Assembly (NCBI RefSeq): GCF_021440515.1
Contig: NZ_JAKCMV010000023.1
Location: forward strand, 108,647-172,646
DNA: 64,000 nucleotides
Direction of reading: 5' to 3'
Source of the DNA: Enterobacter asburiae
GTDB lineage: Bacteria; Pseudomonadota; Gammaproteobacteria; Enterobacterales; Enterobacteriaceae
Shown: positions 9,868-18,482 of the stretch, piece by piece
How the letters are laid out: every line of letters begins with the position of its first letter
Position numbering within the stretch: position 1 is the first letter of the stretch
Notes under the pieces: model-generated
Told to the model about the DNA's origin: nothing
Database searches by the model: none
Seen by the model: the letters and a program-made list of their open reading frames with translations, nothing else
Position numbers and translations under genes: made by a program

Positions 9868-9886
9868 TTATGCATGATGCGCAGGA

Positions 9887-10603
9887 TTACTCTTGCAGGT
9901 CACCGCAGAAACGGTAGCCTTCGCCATGAATGGTGGCGATGATTTCCGGCGTATCAGGTGTAGATTCGAAGTGCTTACGAATGCGACGGATGGTCACGTC
10001 TACGGTACGGTCATGCGGCTTCAGCTCGCGACCGGTCATTTTCTTCAGCAGTTCTGCACGGGACTGGATCTTGCCCGGGTTTTCGCAGAAGTGCAGCATG
10101 GCGCGGAATTCACTGCGCGGCAGCTTGTACTGTTCACCGTTCGGGCTAATCAGCGAACGGCTATTGATATCAAGTTCCCAGCCGTTGAATTTGTAGCTGT
10201 CTACGCTACGGCGCTCTTCGCTGATGGTACCCAGATTCATGGTACGGGACAGCAGGTTGCGTGCACGAATGGTTAACTCGCGAGGGTTAAACGGTTTGGT
10301 GATATAGTCATCCGCGCCGATTTCCAGGCCAAGAATTTTATCAACTTCGTTGTCACGGCCCGTCAGGAACATTAACGCCACGTTCGCCTGTTCACGCAGT
10401 TCGCGCGCCAGAAGAAGGCCGTTTTTGCCCGGCAGGTTGATGTCCATAATGACCAGGTTGATATCATTTTCAGAAAGGATTTGATGCATCTCTGCGCCAT
10501 CGGTCGCTTCAAAGACATCGTAGCCTTCTGCTTCGAAAATGCTCTTTAACGTGTTGCGTGTTACCAACTCGTCTTCAACGATAAGAATGTGCGGGGTCTG
10601 CAT
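9887..10603 (-). CDS. arcA: Aerobic respiration control response regulator ArcA
   Basis: A 238-residue OmpR-family regulator, partner of the quinone-sensing kinase ArcB (not in this window). It represses aerobic respiration and TCA genes and activates fermentation genes under low oxygen. Receiver landmarks are VEDE near the N-terminus, phospho-acceptor D54 in [13 protein letters not shown], and [12 protein letters not shown]. The winged-helix domain ends [16 protein letters not shown] and [12 protein letters not shown]. The sequence is essentially the E. coli protein. Its upstream region is long (635 bases to the next large gene) and holds an FNR-like box at 10881, consistent with anaerobic control of arcA by FNR. 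Confidence 0.98.
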   Translation of the reverse strand: MQTPHILIVEDELVTRNTLKSIFEAEGYDVFEATDGAEMHQILSENDINLVIMDINLPGKNGLLLARELREQANVALMFLTGRDNEVDKILGLEIGADDYITKPFNPRELTIRARNLLSRTMNLGTISEERRSVDSYKFNGWELDINSRSLISPNGEQYKLPRSEFRAMLHFCENPGKIQSRAELLKKMTGRELKPHDRTVDVTIRRIRKHFESTPDTPEIIATIHGEGYRFCGDLQE

Positions 10604-10698
10604 GTTTGCTACCTAAATTGCCAACTAAATCGAAACAGGAAGTACAAAAGTCCCTGACCTGCCTGATGCATGTCGCAAATTAACATGACCGGCCTAAC

Positions 10699-10839
10699 GT
10701 GACTAAAGTACGTAATTGCGTTCTTGATGCACTTTCCATCAACGTCAACAACATCATTAGCTTGGTCGTGGGTGCTTTCCCTTTGGACCCGACAGTGTCA
10801 AAAACGGCTGTCATCCTAACCATTTTAACAGCAACATAA
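10699..10839 (+). CDS. yjjY: YjjY small protein (uncharacterised, 46 residues)
   Basis: Starting at GTG 10699, the frame reads VTKVRNCVLDALSINVNNI, continues through ISLVVG and DPTVSKTAVILTILTAT, and stops at 10837-10839. That is the same length and almost the same sequence as the predicted E. coli YjjY, as I recall it. There is no clear Shine-Dalgarno sequence ahead of the GTG. Because the opposite strand is the presumed arcA leader, the conservation could reflect constraint on that RNA rather than on a protein. The C-terminal part is hydrophobic but short. Function unknown; expression unproven. Confidence 0.5.
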   Translation: MTKVRNCVLDALSINVNNIISLVVGAFPLDPTVSKTAVILTILTAT

Positions 10840-10880
10840 CAGGCTAGATGACACCGGACACCCAATAAAACTACGCTTCG

Positions 10881-10894
10881 TTGACATATATCAA
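10881..10894 (-). promoter_or_regulatory. FNR-like box upstream of arcA
   Basis: TTGACATATATCAA matches the FNR consensus TTGAT-N4-ATCAA at 9 of 10 fixed positions. It is about 280 bases upstream of the arcA start codon, in a region where E. coli arcA is known to be FNR-activated from a distal promoter. Binding is inferred. Confidence 0.65.
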
Positions 10895-11238
10895 GTTCAA
10901 TTGTAGCACGTTAACAGTTTGATGAAATCATCGTATCTGAATGCTAGCCTTTATCACAATTTTTCAATAAACCAACTAGTTGCGGACATTGATTGATAAA
11001 CATTATGAATCCAATCAGAAAGACCTATATACGCAACGATTATCATTATTAAACATAAGGATATGGTGCGTTTATTAACATTCTAACTGATTGTTCAGTC
11101 TCAAAATAGTTTAGCGTCTTTAATTTGTTATGAAACGCTATTTCGGTGATTTGTGTTGCAATTTTGTAAATTCGTGCTGCGTAATATGTTGAAGCACCTC
11201 ACATTTTTTCGCGCTAACTGATTAAAAAGAGAGCATAA

Positions 11239-11925
11239 ATGCATCTGTCGATTGTGCTGGTTGGGCCAGCAAGAGCAGAAAATATTGGCGCGGCAGCGCG
11301 CGCCATGAAGACCATGGGTTTCACCGATTTGCGCATCGTTGACAGCGCGGCGCACCTGGAGCCCGCCACGCGCTGGGTGGCGCACGGGTCGGGAGATATC
11401 GTTGATAATATAACGACTTACGCAACGCTCGCCGACGCGCTTCACGATATTTCCTTTACCGTAGCGACCACCGCGCGCAGCCGGGCGAAGTTTCATTACT
11501 ACGCCACGCCCGCCGAACTGCTGCCGATGTTGAGCGAGAAAAGCCAGTGGCTGGATAAAGCCGCGCTGGTTTTTGGCCGCGAAGATTCAGGCCTGACGAA
11601 CGAGGAGCTGGAGCTTGCCGACGTGCTGACGGGCGTGCCGATGGTAGCGGATTATCCGTCGCTGAATTTAGGCCAGGCGGTGATGGTTTACTGTTATCAA
11701 TTAGCATCCTTAATGCAAATCCCTCAACCCGAGGCGGCCGCCACCGATGAAAATCAGCTTTCTGCGCTGCGTGCCCGGAGTCAGGCATTGTTATCCCGGC
11801 TTGGGGTGGACGACGACGTAAAAATGGTCGACTGGCTGAATCAGCGTTTGGGTCGTCTTGAGCAACGAGACACCGCCATGCTGCACCGATTGCTGCATGA
11901 CATCGAAAAAAAATTGGCCGAGTAA
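11239..11925 (+). CDS. lasT: SpoU/TrmH-family RNA methyltransferase LasT (YjtD)
   Basis: A 228-residue SPOUT-class methyltransferase of the TrmJ-like group. The N-terminus has the motif 1 segment VGPARAENIGAAARAMKTMGF, motif 2 is VFGREDSGLTNEEL, and motif 3 is the trefoil-knot LNLGQAVMVYCYQL, which binds S-adenosylmethionine and makes the dimer. It matches E. coli LasT (YjtD) in length and sequence. Its RNA substrate is not established; TrmJ proper methylates the 2'-O of tRNA residue 32, but that is a separate gene in enterobacteria. The gene lies alone between the arcA region and the thr operon. The family is certain and the substrate unknown. Confidence 0.9.
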   Translation: MHLSIVLVGPARAENIGAAARAMKTMGFTDLRIVDSAAHLEPATRWVAHGSGDIVDNITTYATLADALHDISFTVATTARSRAKFHYYATPAELLPMLSEKSQWLDKAALVFGREDSGLTNEELELADVLTGVPMVADYPSLNLGQAVMVYCYQLASLMQIPQPEAAATDENQLSALRARSQALLSRLGVDDDVKMVDWLNQRLGRLEQRDTAMLHRLLHDIEKKLAE

Positions 11926-12014
11926 TGTGCTGTCATAAGTTTTTACTATGGCGAAAAAGACTGATGTCTTGGGGTTGGACTGGCGTAATCGGATGAAAAT
12001 AAATCCGCAAGCAG

Positions 12015-12034
12015 CGGGACGTCAGAGCGTCCCG
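12015..12034 (+). terminator. Hairpin downstream of lasT (possible terminator)
   Basis: CGGGACG (12015-12021) pairs with CGTCCCG (12028-12034) around a 6-base loop, 90 bases after the lasT stop. No T run follows, so intrinsic termination is doubtful, but it sits where the lasT transcript should end before the thr promoter. Confidence 0.4.
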
Positions 12035-12058
12035 AAGTGTGATCAAATTAAAAATTCA

Positions 12059-12087
12059 TTGACTTAGCAGGCCCAATCCTTTAACCC
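12059..12087 (+). promoter_or_regulatory. thrLABC promoter
   Basis: TTGACT at 12059-12064 is a near-consensus -35 and TTTAACC begins 15 bases after it (12080), the same TTGACTTAG...TTTAACC arrangement as at the E. coli thr promoter. The leader peptide begins about 50 bases downstream. Confidence 0.75.
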
Positions 12088-12136
12088 TAAAAGAATACAG
12101 GACAGACAGATAATAATGACAGAGTACACAACATCC

Positions 12137-12205
12137 ATGACACGCATCAGCATCACCACCATTACAACAACCACCATCATTACCACAGGTAGCGATGCGG
12201 GCTGA
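12137..12205 (+). CDS. thrL: thr operon leader peptide
   Basis: A 22-residue leader that begins MTRISITTITTTTIITTG and ends in SDAG. Ten threonine and five isoleucine codons let ribosome stalling report on charged Thr-tRNA and Ile-tRNA, as in E. coli. I start at the ATG that follows ACACAACATCC, the E. coli site. An in-frame ATG 21 bases upstream (12116) would add MTEYTTS and cannot be excluded. The attenuator stem follows 24 bases after the stop codon. Confidence 0.93.
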   Translation: MTRISITTITTTTIITTGSDAG

Positions 12206-12223
12206 CGCGTACAGGAAAAACAG

Positions 12224-12260
12224 AAAAAAGCCCGCACCGAACAGTGCGGGCTTTTTTTTT
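12224..12260 (+). terminator. thr operon attenuator
   Basis: AGCCCGCAC (12229-12237) pairs with GTGCGGGCT (12244-12252) around a 6-base loop and is followed by an unbroken T run. It stands between thrL and thrA. Stalling in the Thr/Ile codons of thrL would prevent its formation and allow read-through into thrABC. Confidence 0.95.
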
Positions 12261-12285
12261 CGGCTAAAGGTAACGAGGTAATCCC

Positions 12286-14748
12286 ATGCGAGTGTTGAAG
12301 TTCGGCGGTACATCAGTGGCAAATGCAGAACGTTTTCTGCGTGTTGCCGATATCCTGGAGAGCAATGCCAGGCAGGGGCAGGTTGCGACCGTGCTTTCTG
12401 CCCCGGCGAAAATCACTAACCATCTGGTGGCGATGATTGAAAAAACCATCGGTGGCCAGGATGCACTCCCGAACATCAGCGACGCTGAGCGCATTTTTAC
12501 AGAGCTGCTTCAGGGCCTGGCAGACGCCCAGCCGGGTTTCCCGCAGGCGCAGCTGAAAGCCTTTGTTGAGCAAGAATTTGCCCAAATCAAACATGTCCTG
12601 CACGGCATCAGCCTGCTGGGTCAGTGCCCGGACAGCATCAACGCGGCGCTCATCTGCCGCGGTGAAAAACTCTCTATCGCCATCATGGCGGGCCTGCTGG
12701 AAGCGCGCGGTCACAGCGTGACGGTCATCGATCCCGTAGAAAAACTGCTGGCGGTGGGCCATTACCTCGAATCCACCGTGGATATTGCCGAATCCACTCG
12801 CCGTATTGCCGCGAGCAAAATTCCTTACGACCACATGATCCTGATGGCCGGTTTTACCGCCGGGAATGAGAAGGGCGAGCTGGTAGTGCTGGGCCGTAAC
12901 GGCTCCGATTACTCCGCCGCCGTGCTGGCCGCCTGTTTACGTGCAGACTGTTGCGAGATCTGGACCGACGTTGACGGCGTCTATACCTGCGACCCGCGCC
13001 AGGTCCCGGACGCCAGGCTGCTGAAGTCTATGTCGTATCAGGAAGCGATGGAGCTTTCCTACTTCGGCGCCAAAGTGCTTCACCCTCGTACCATCTCCCC
13101 GATTGCCCAGTTCCAGATCCCATGCCTGATTAAAAATACCGGTAACCCGCAGGCGCCGGGCACGCTGATTGGTGCCAGCTCGGATGAAGACGGTCTGCCG
13201 GTGAAAGGGATCTCCAACCTGAATAACATGGCGATGTTTAGCGTGTCCGGCCCCGGCATGAAGGGGATGGTGGGCATGGCGGCGCGCGTCTTCGCGGCGA
13301 TGTCCCGTAACGGCATCTCCGTTGTGCTAATTACCCAGTCCTCTTCCGAATACAGCATCAGCTTCTGCGTGCCGCAGGCCGACTGCCTGCGCGCGCGGCG
13401 TGCGCTGGAAGAGGAGTTTTATCTGGAGCTGAAAGAAGAGCTTCTGGAGCCGCTCTCCATTCAGGAGCGTCTGGCGGTGATCTCCGTGGTTGGCGACGGG
13501 ATGCGCACCCTGCGCGGCATCTCTGCCAAATTCTTTGCCGCGCTGGCGCGTGCCAATATCAACATTGTGGCGATCGCTCAGGGTTCTTCAGAGCGTTCTA
13601 TTTCCGTGGTGGTTGATAATGACGATGCCACCACCGGCGTGCGCGTGGTGCATCAGATGCTGTTCAACACCGACCAGGTGATTGAGCTGTTCCTGATTGG
13701 CGTGGGCGGCGTCGGCGGCGCGCTGCTGGAGCAGGTGAAGCGCCAGCAGGCCTGGCTTAAGAAGAAGCACATCGATCTGCGCGTCTGCGGTATTGCCAAC
13801 TCAAAGGCCCTGCTGACCAACGTACACGGCCTGAATCTGGAAAACTGGCAGGCGGAAATGGCTGAGGCCAAAGAGCCGTTCAATCTGGGGCGTTTGATCC
13901 GTCTGGTGAAAGAGTATCACCTGCTCAACCCGGTGATTGTCGACTGTACGTCGAATCAGGCGGTGGCCGATCAGTACGCCGATTTCCTGCGCGAAGGGTT
14001 CCACGTGGTGACGCCGAACAAAAAGGCCAACACCTCGTCGATGGATTACTACCATCAGCTGCGCCTGGCGGCGAGCAAGTCGCGCCGTAAGTTCCTCTAC
14101 GACACCAACGTGGGCGCCGGGCTGCCGGTTATCGAAAACCTGCAAAACCTGCTGAACGCCGGGGATGAACTGCAACGTTTCTCCGGGATCCTTTCTGGCT
14201 CGCTGTCGTTTATCTTCGGCAAGCTGGACGAGGGCATGAGCCTGTCGGAAGCGACCCGCGCGGCGCGCGAGCTGGGCTATACGGAGCCCGATCCGCGTGA
14301 CGACCTTTCCGGTATGGACGTGGCGCGAAAGCTGCTTATTCTGGTGCGTGAAACCGGCCGCGAGCTGGAGCTGTCCGATATCGTGATCGAACCGGTACTG
14401 CCGGAAGCGTTCGATGCCAGCGGTGATGTCAGCACCTTTATGAGCCGCCTGCCGCAGCTCGACGACGCATTTGCCGCCCGCGTGGCGAAAGCCCGTGATG
14501 AAGGCAAGGTATTGCGCTATGTTGGCAACATTGAAGAAGATGGCGTATGCCGCGTGAAGATTGCCGAAGTGGATGGCAACGATCCGCTGTTCAAAGTTAA
14601 AAACGGCGAGAACGCCCTGGCGTTTTACAGCCACTATTATCAGCCACTGCCGCTGGTGCTTCGCGGCTATGGCGCAGGGAACGATGTGACGGCAGCGGGC
14701 GTTTTCGCCGATCTGCTACGTACCCTGTCATGGAAGTTAGGAGTTTAA
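12286..14748 (+). CDS. thrA: Bifunctional aspartokinase I / homoserine dehydrogenase I
   Basis: An 820-residue fusion enzyme that catalyses the first and third steps from aspartate to threonine. The kinase domain starts [13 protein letters not shown] and contains the [10 protein letters not shown] and [13 protein letters not shown] segments. Two ACT-type regulatory units follow in the middle (about 320-460, including [12 protein letters not shown] and [14 protein letters not shown]), which bind threonine for feedback inhibition. The dehydrogenase domain begins at the NAD(P)-binding [12 protein letters not shown] near 470 and includes [10 protein letters not shown] and [19 protein letters not shown]. 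It is preceded by the attenuator and a GGTAACGAGGT ribosome site, and one base separates its stop from thrB. Confidence 0.99.
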   Translation: MRVLKFGGTSVANAERFLRVADILESNARQGQVATVLSAPAKITNHLVAMIEKTIGGQDALPNISDAERIFTELLQGLADAQPGFPQAQLKAFVEQEFAQIKHVLHGISLLGQCPDSINAALICRGEKLSIAIMAGLLEARGHSVTVIDPVEKLLAVGHYLESTVDIAESTRRIAASKIPYDHMILMAGFTAGNEKGELVVLGRNGSDYSAAVLAACLRADCCEIWTDVDGVYTCDPRQVPDARLLKSMSYQEAMELSYFGAKVLHPRTISPIAQFQIPCLIKNTGNPQAPGTLIGASSDEDGLPVKGISNLNNMAMFSVSGPGMKGMVGMAARVFAAMSRNGISVVLITQSSSEYSISFCVPQADCLRARRALEEEFYLELKEELLEPLSIQERLAVISVVGDGMRTLRGISAKFFAALARANINIVAIAQGSSERSISVVVDNDDATTGVRVVHQMLFNTDQVIELFLIGVGGVGGALLEQVKRQQAWLKKKHIDLRVCGIANSKALLTNVHGLNLENWQAEMAEAKEPFNLGRLIRLVKEYHLLNPVIVDCTSNQAVADQYADFLREGFHVVTPNKKANTSSMDYYHQLRLAASKSRRKFLYDTNVGAGLPVIENLQNLLNAGDELQRFSGILSGSLSFIFGKLDEGMSLSEATRAARELGYTEPDPRDDLSGMDVARKLLILVRETGRELELSDIVIEPVLPEAFDASGDVSTFMSRLPQLDDAFAARVAKARDEGKVLRYVGNIEEDGVCRVKIAEVDGNDPLFKVKNGENALAFYSHYYQPLPLVLRGYGAGNDVTAAGVFADLLRTLSWKLGV

Positions 14749-14749
14749 C

Positions 14750-15679
14750 ATGGTCAAAGTTTATGCCCCGGCTTCCAGCGCCAACATGAGCGTTGGGTTT
14801 GATGTGCTGGGGGCGGCGGTGACGCCAGTTGACGGTTCCCTGCTGGGCGATACGGTCACGGTGGACGCGGCTGACAGTTTCAGCCTGAATAACGTGGGCC
14901 GCTTTGCCAGCAAGCTGCCCACCGATCCGCGCGAGAATATTGTTTATCAGTGCTGGGAGCGCTTCTGTCAGGAGATCGGCAAAAACGTGCCGGTCACCAT
15001 GACGCTGGAAAAAAGTATGCCGATTGGCTCCGGGCTGGGCTCAAGCGCCTGCTCGGTGGTGGCCGCGCTGGTTGCCATGAACGAACACTGCGGCAAGCCG
15101 CTGAACAACAATCGCCTGCTCGCGCTGATGGGCGAGCTGGAAGGGCGTATTTCCGGCAGCATTCACTACGATAACGTCGCGCCGTGCTTCCTCGGCGGGA
15201 TGCAGCTGATGATTGAAGAAAATGGCATCATCAGCCAGCAGGTGCCAGGGTTTGATGAGTGGCTGTGGGTGCTGGCCTATCCGGGCATTAAGGTGTCGAC
15301 CGCCGAGGCGCGTGCGATCCTGCCCGCGCAGTATCGTCGTCAGGACTGCATCGCTCACGGGCGTCATCTGGCGGGCTTTATTCACGCCTGCTACACCCGT
15401 CAGCCGCAGCTGGCGGCGAAGCTGATGAAAGACGTGATCGCCGAGCCGTACCGCACGAAGCTGCTGCCAGGCTTTAACGAGGCGCGTCAGGCGTCTATGG
15501 ATATCGGCGCACAGGCGTGCGGCATCTCCGGCTCCGGCCCGACGCTGTTTGCCCTGTGCGACAAGCCCGACACCGCGCAGCGCGTGGCGGAGTGGCTCTC
15601 TAAACACTACCTGCAAAATCAGGAAGGCTTTGTTCATATTTGCCGTCTGGACACGGCGGGCGCACGAGTACTGGGATAA
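14750..15679 (+). CDS. thrB: Homoserine kinase
   Basis: A 309-residue GHMP-superfamily kinase that phosphorylates L-homoserine with ATP. The ATP-binding loop [11 protein letters not shown] is at residues 91-101 and the third GHMP motif ([13 protein letters not shown]) is near the C-terminus, both intact. Length equals or nearly equals the E. coli enzyme. The ATG follows the thrA stop by one base and precedes thrC by three bases, so the three thr genes form one tightly packed transcript controlled at thrL. Confidence 0.98.
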   Translation: MVKVYAPASSANMSVGFDVLGAAVTPVDGSLLGDTVTVDAADSFSLNNVGRFASKLPTDPRENIVYQCWERFCQEIGKNVPVTMTLEKSMPIGSGLGSSACSVVAALVAMNEHCGKPLNNNRLLALMGELEGRISGSIHYDNVAPCFLGGMQLMIEENGIISQQVPGFDEWLWVLAYPGIKVSTAEARAILPAQYRRQDCIAHGRHLAGFIHACYTRQPQLAAKLMKDVIAEPYRTKLLPGFNEARQASMDIGAQACGISGSGPTLFALCDKPDTAQRVAEWLSKHYLQNQEGFVHICRLDTAGARVLG

Positions 15680-15682
15680 ATA

Positions 15683-16969
15683 ATGAAACTCTACAACCTT
15701 AAAGATCATAACGAGCAGGTCAGCTTTGCGCAGGCGGTGACGCAGGGGCTGGGCAAAAATCAGGGGCTGTTCTTCCCGCACGACCTGCCGGAATTCCAAT
15801 TGACCGAGATCGACGAACTGCTCAAGCAGGACTTCGTGACCCGCAGCACCAAAATCCTGTCTGCGTTTATCGGCGACGAGATCCCGCAGGAGCTGCTGGA
15901 AGAGCGCGTGCGTGCGGCGTTTGCCTTCCCGGCACCGGTGAAGCAGGTTGAGCCGGACGTAGGCTGCCTTGAGCTGTTCCACGGCCCGACGCTGGCCTTT
16001 AAAGACTTCGGCGGCCGCTTTATGGCGCAGATGCTGACCCATATCAGCGGCGACAAGCCGGTGACCATTCTGACCGCGACCTCTGGCGATACCGGTGCGG
16101 CGGTGGCTCACGCGTTCTACGGCCTGAAAAACGTCCGCGTCGTTATTCTCTATCCGAAAGGGAAAATCAGCCCGTTGCAGGAAAAACTGTTCTGTACGCT
16201 GGGCGGCAATATTGAAACCGTGGCCATTGACGGCGATTTCGATGCCTGTCAGGCGCTGGTGAAACAGGCCTTCGATGACGAAGAGCTGAAGGTGGCGCTG
16301 GGGCTGAACTCGGCGAACTCCATTAACATCAGCCGCCTGCTGGCGCAGATTTGCTACTACTTCGAAGCGGTGGCACAGCTGCCGCAGGAAGCCCGTAATC
16401 AGCTGGTGATCTCCGTGCCAAGCGGTAACTTTGGCGACCTGACCGCAGGCCTGCTGGCGAAATCCCTCGGCCTGCCGGTGAAGCGCTTTATCGCGGCGAC
16501 CAACGCGAACGACACCGTGCCGCGCTTCCTGAAAGAGGGGAAATGGGCGCCGAACGCGACGCAGGCCACCCTGTCGAACGCGATGGACGTGAGCCAGCCG
16601 AATAACTGGCCGCGCGTGGAAGAGCTGTTCCGCCGTAAGGTGTGGCGTCTGGGCGATCTGGGCTACGCGTCCGTGACCGACGAAACCACCAAAGCGACCA
16701 TGCGCGAGCTGAAAGCGGTGGGGTATACCTCTGAGCCGCATGCGGCTATCGCATACCGTGCGCTGCGCGACCAGCTGAATCCGGGTGAATACGGCCTGTT
16801 CCTGGGAACGGCGCATCCGGCGAAGTTTAAAGAGAGCGTGGAAGAGATCCTGGGCGAAACCCTGCCGCTGCCGAAAGAGCTGGCGGAACGTGCCGATCTG
16901 CCGCTGCTATCGCATGAGCTGCCAGCGGACTTTGCCGCGCTGCGTAAGCTGATGATGACGCGCGCGTGA
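15683..16969 (+). CDS. thrC: Threonine synthase
   Basis: A 428-residue pyridoxal-phosphate enzyme that converts O-phospho-homoserine to threonine. The PLP lysine is K107 in LAFKDFGGRFM; the phosphate-binding loop ATSGDTGAA and the later SGNFGDLTAG segment are present. The length fits the family. It is the last gene of thrLABC. The C-terminus reads KLMMTRA, and the DNA for these last codons has been copied into the spacer immediately downstream with a REP unit (see the repeat at 16947). No T-rich terminator is seen after it. Confidence 0.98.
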   Translation: MKLYNLKDHNEQVSFAQAVTQGLGKNQGLFFPHDLPEFQLTEIDELLKQDFVTRSTKILSAFIGDEIPQELLEERVRAAFAFPAPVKQVEPDVGCLELFHGPTLAFKDFGGRFMAQMLTHISGDKPVTILTATSGDTGAAVAHAFYGLKNVRVVILYPKGKISPLQEKLFCTLGGNIETVAIDGDFDACQALVKQAFDDEELKVALGLNSANSINISRLLAQICYYFEAVAQLPQEARNQLVISVPSGNFGDLTAGLLAKSLGLPVKRFIAATNANDTVPRFLKEGKWAPNATQATLSNAMDVSQPNNWPRVEELFRRKVWRLGDLGYASVTDETTKATMRELKAVGYTSEPHAAIAYRALRDQLNPGEYGLFLGTAHPAKFKESVEEILGETLPLPKELAERADLPLLSHELPADFAALRKLMMTRA

Positions 16970-17152
16970 TTTTTGTCGGGTGGCGGCTACGCCTTACCCG
17001 ACCTACAGCTGATGATGACGTGCGCGTAATTGTGTTGCCCGGTGGCGGCTACGCCTTACCGGGCCTACAGCGTTTCAGAAAGTAGGCCGGGTAAGCGCAG
17101 CGCCACCCGGCAACAGCAACACAGATCTGATGCCGCCACCCGGCTTTTATAT
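16947..17152. repeat. Tandem duplication of the thrC tail plus REP cluster
   Basis: Two head-to-tail copies of a 60-62 base unit (16947-17006 and 17007-17068) each contain AGCTGATGATGACG, the last thrC codons, a stop and a REP unit (GGTGGCGGCTACGCCTTACC). The second copy keeps a matching stop codon although it is not part of thrC. An inverted REP (about 17080-17112) and a partial one (to about 17152) follow. The remaining spacer to yaaX (17153-17308) shows only a ribosome site, AAGGAG at 17297. Confidence 0.85.
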
Positions 17153-17308
17153 GGAGAAATTAAGGAGAGAAATAGCAGTAAAAATGCAGGAATTCCCACT
17201 AAATGCGGTCGCTCAGAGATTAGGATTGCAGAGAATAACAACCCCGGTTCCCCTCACGTAATCTCCTTACATCGGCCCACGGCGGGCAAGAATAATAAGG
17301 AGTCATCC

Positions 17309-17611
17309 ATGTCTACACTCAAACCTGCACTCATCGCGCTTTCACTGATGCTGGTCGCTCCCATGGCGGTACAGGCATCGGAAATCACCCTCGTCCCTGC
17401 GGTAAAACTGCAAATCGGCGATCGGGATAACAGCGGGCACTACTGGGATGGCGGCCGCTGGCGCGACCATGACTGGTGGAAGGCACACTACGACTGGCGC
17501 GATAACCACTGGCGTCCGCATGACGAACATCACCATCGCGACGAGCGTCCTGACCCTCACCACGATCGTCACGACGATCATCGTCCGGGACCGGACTGGA
17601 AGCACCGCTAA
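17309..17611 (+). CDS. yaaX: DUF2502 His/Asp-rich secreted protein, YaaX-like
   Basis: A 100-residue protein, start chosen at ATG 17309 with AAGGAG 6 bases upstream. A signal peptide ends near VQA at residue 23. The mature N-terminus ([16 protein letters not shown]) and the tryptophan-rich middle ([13 protein letters not shown]) match E. coli YaaX, a DUF2502 protein. The C-terminal half is dominated by His, Asp, Arg and Pro, with 13 histidines in the protein, most after residue 70. Metal binding in the periplasm is a reasonable inference but unproven; the function of the family is unknown. It converges on yaaA across a short bidirectional terminator. Confidence 0.88.
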   Translation: MSTLKPALIALSLMLVAPMAVQASEITLVPAVKLQIGDRDNSGHYWDGGRWRDHDWWKAHYDWRDNHWRPHDEHHHRDERPDPHHDRHDDHRPGPDWKHR

Positions 17612-17614
17612 TGC

Positions 17615-17641
17615 AAACCCCGCCATCTGGCGGGGTTTCGT
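17615..17641. terminator. Bidirectional terminator between yaaX and yaaA
   Basis: AAACCCCGCC (17615-17624), a 4-base loop, then GGCGGGGTTT (17629-17638) followed by CGTTTT. The 10-bp stem sits between convergent genes and has A/T flanks for both directions, so both transcripts probably stop here. Confidence 0.85.
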
Positions 17642-17642
17642 T

Positions 17643-18416
17643 TTACTGCTCGTGGCGCTTAAACACCAGCTCGCCTTTCCCTGACGCTTCTTCGTCAAAG
17701 AAATAGCCGTCGGTGTTAAACCCGGTCAGCTGTTCCGGCTTCGTCAGGCGGTTTTGAATGATATAGCGGCTCATCAGCCCGCGCGCCTTCTTGGCGTAGA
17801 AGCTGATCACCTTGAATTTGCCGTTCTTCTCGTCGAGGAACACCGGCTTAATGATTTCCGCGTCGAGCTGCTTCGGCTTCACGGATTTGTAGTACTCGTC
17901 GGAAGCGAGGTTAATCACCACCTTATCGCCCTGCGCACGCAGCGCCGCGTTCAGTTTGTCGGTAATGATATCGCCCCAGAAATGGTACAGATCTTTGCCC
18001 TTCGGGTTTTCCAGGCGGATCCCCATCTCCAGACGATACGGCTGCATCAGATCCAGCGGGCGCAGCACGCCGTACAACCCTGACAGCATCCGCAGGTGCT
18101 GCTGGGCAAAATCAAAATCGTCTTCGCTGAACGTTTCTGCCTGCAAGCCGGTATACACATCGCCCTTAAACGCCAGCAGCGCCTGACGCGCGTTGTCTGG
18201 CGTGAAATCCGGCTGCCAGTCGTGGAAGCGGGTGGCGTTCAAATCGGCGAGCTTATCGCTGATGCCCATCAGCGAGGCAATCTGCGGGGCGGAGAGTTTA
18301 CGCGCCTCGTGGATGAGCTGTTGCGAATAATCCAGCAGTTCAGGCTGGGTATAACGTTCGGTGGCGAGCGGGCTTTGGTAATCGAGCGTTTTGGCAGGTG
18401 AAATCAGAATCAGCAT
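17643..18416 (-). CDS. yaaA: Peroxide stress resistance protein YaaA (UPF0246)
   Basis: A 257-residue cytoplasmic protein of the DUF328/UPF0246 family. The hallmark N-terminus [13 protein letters not shown] and the inner motifs [27 protein letters not shown] and [11 protein letters not shown] are intact. In E. coli YaaA is induced by OxyR and lowers intracellular unincorporated iron during peroxide stress; the biochemical activity is unresolved, although a DNA-binding helix-hairpin-helix has been described. Here it faces yaaX and is followed upstream by alsT/yaaJ on the same strand. No OxyR site was searched for in detail. Confidence 0.94.
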   Translation of the reverse strand: MLILISPAKTLDYQSPLATERYTQPELLDYSQQLIHEARKLSAPQIASLMGISDKLADLNATRFHDWQPDFTPDNARQALLAFKGDVYTGLQAETFSEDDFDFAQQHLRMLSGLYGVLRPLDLMQPYRLEMGIRLENPKGKDLYHFWGDIITDKLNAALRAQGDKVVINLASDEYYKSVKPKQLDAEIIKPVFLDEKNGKFKVISFYAKKARGLMSRYIIQNRLTKPEQLTGFNTDGYFFDEEASGKGELVFKRHEQ

Positions 18417-18482
18417 ATCCAGTCCTTGCAGGAAATTTAGAGCGACTTTAGCAAAAAATCGCCCTGAATTGATCGATACCTG

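Larger units (their letters stand above)
10604..11238. promoter_or_regulatory. Long intergenic control region between arcA and lasT
   Basis: This 635-base stretch has no large gene. It holds the small frame yjjY (10699-10839, plus strand), an FNR-like box (10881-10894), and AT-rich DNA up to lasT that probably contains the divergent promoters. In E. coli arcA has several promoters far upstream and a long 5' leader; the same arrangement is inferred here. Confidence 0.7.

Noticed and set aside
11948-12067. A 39-codon frame between lasT and thrL
   Set aside because: There is no ribosome site, it ends inside the thr promoter and spans a hairpin, and I recall no counterpart in E. coli.
12137-12205. 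Threonine/isoleucine codon run as a simple-sequence repeat
   Set aside because: The run of ACC, ATT and ACA codons is the coding signal of the thr leader peptide, explained by attenuation.
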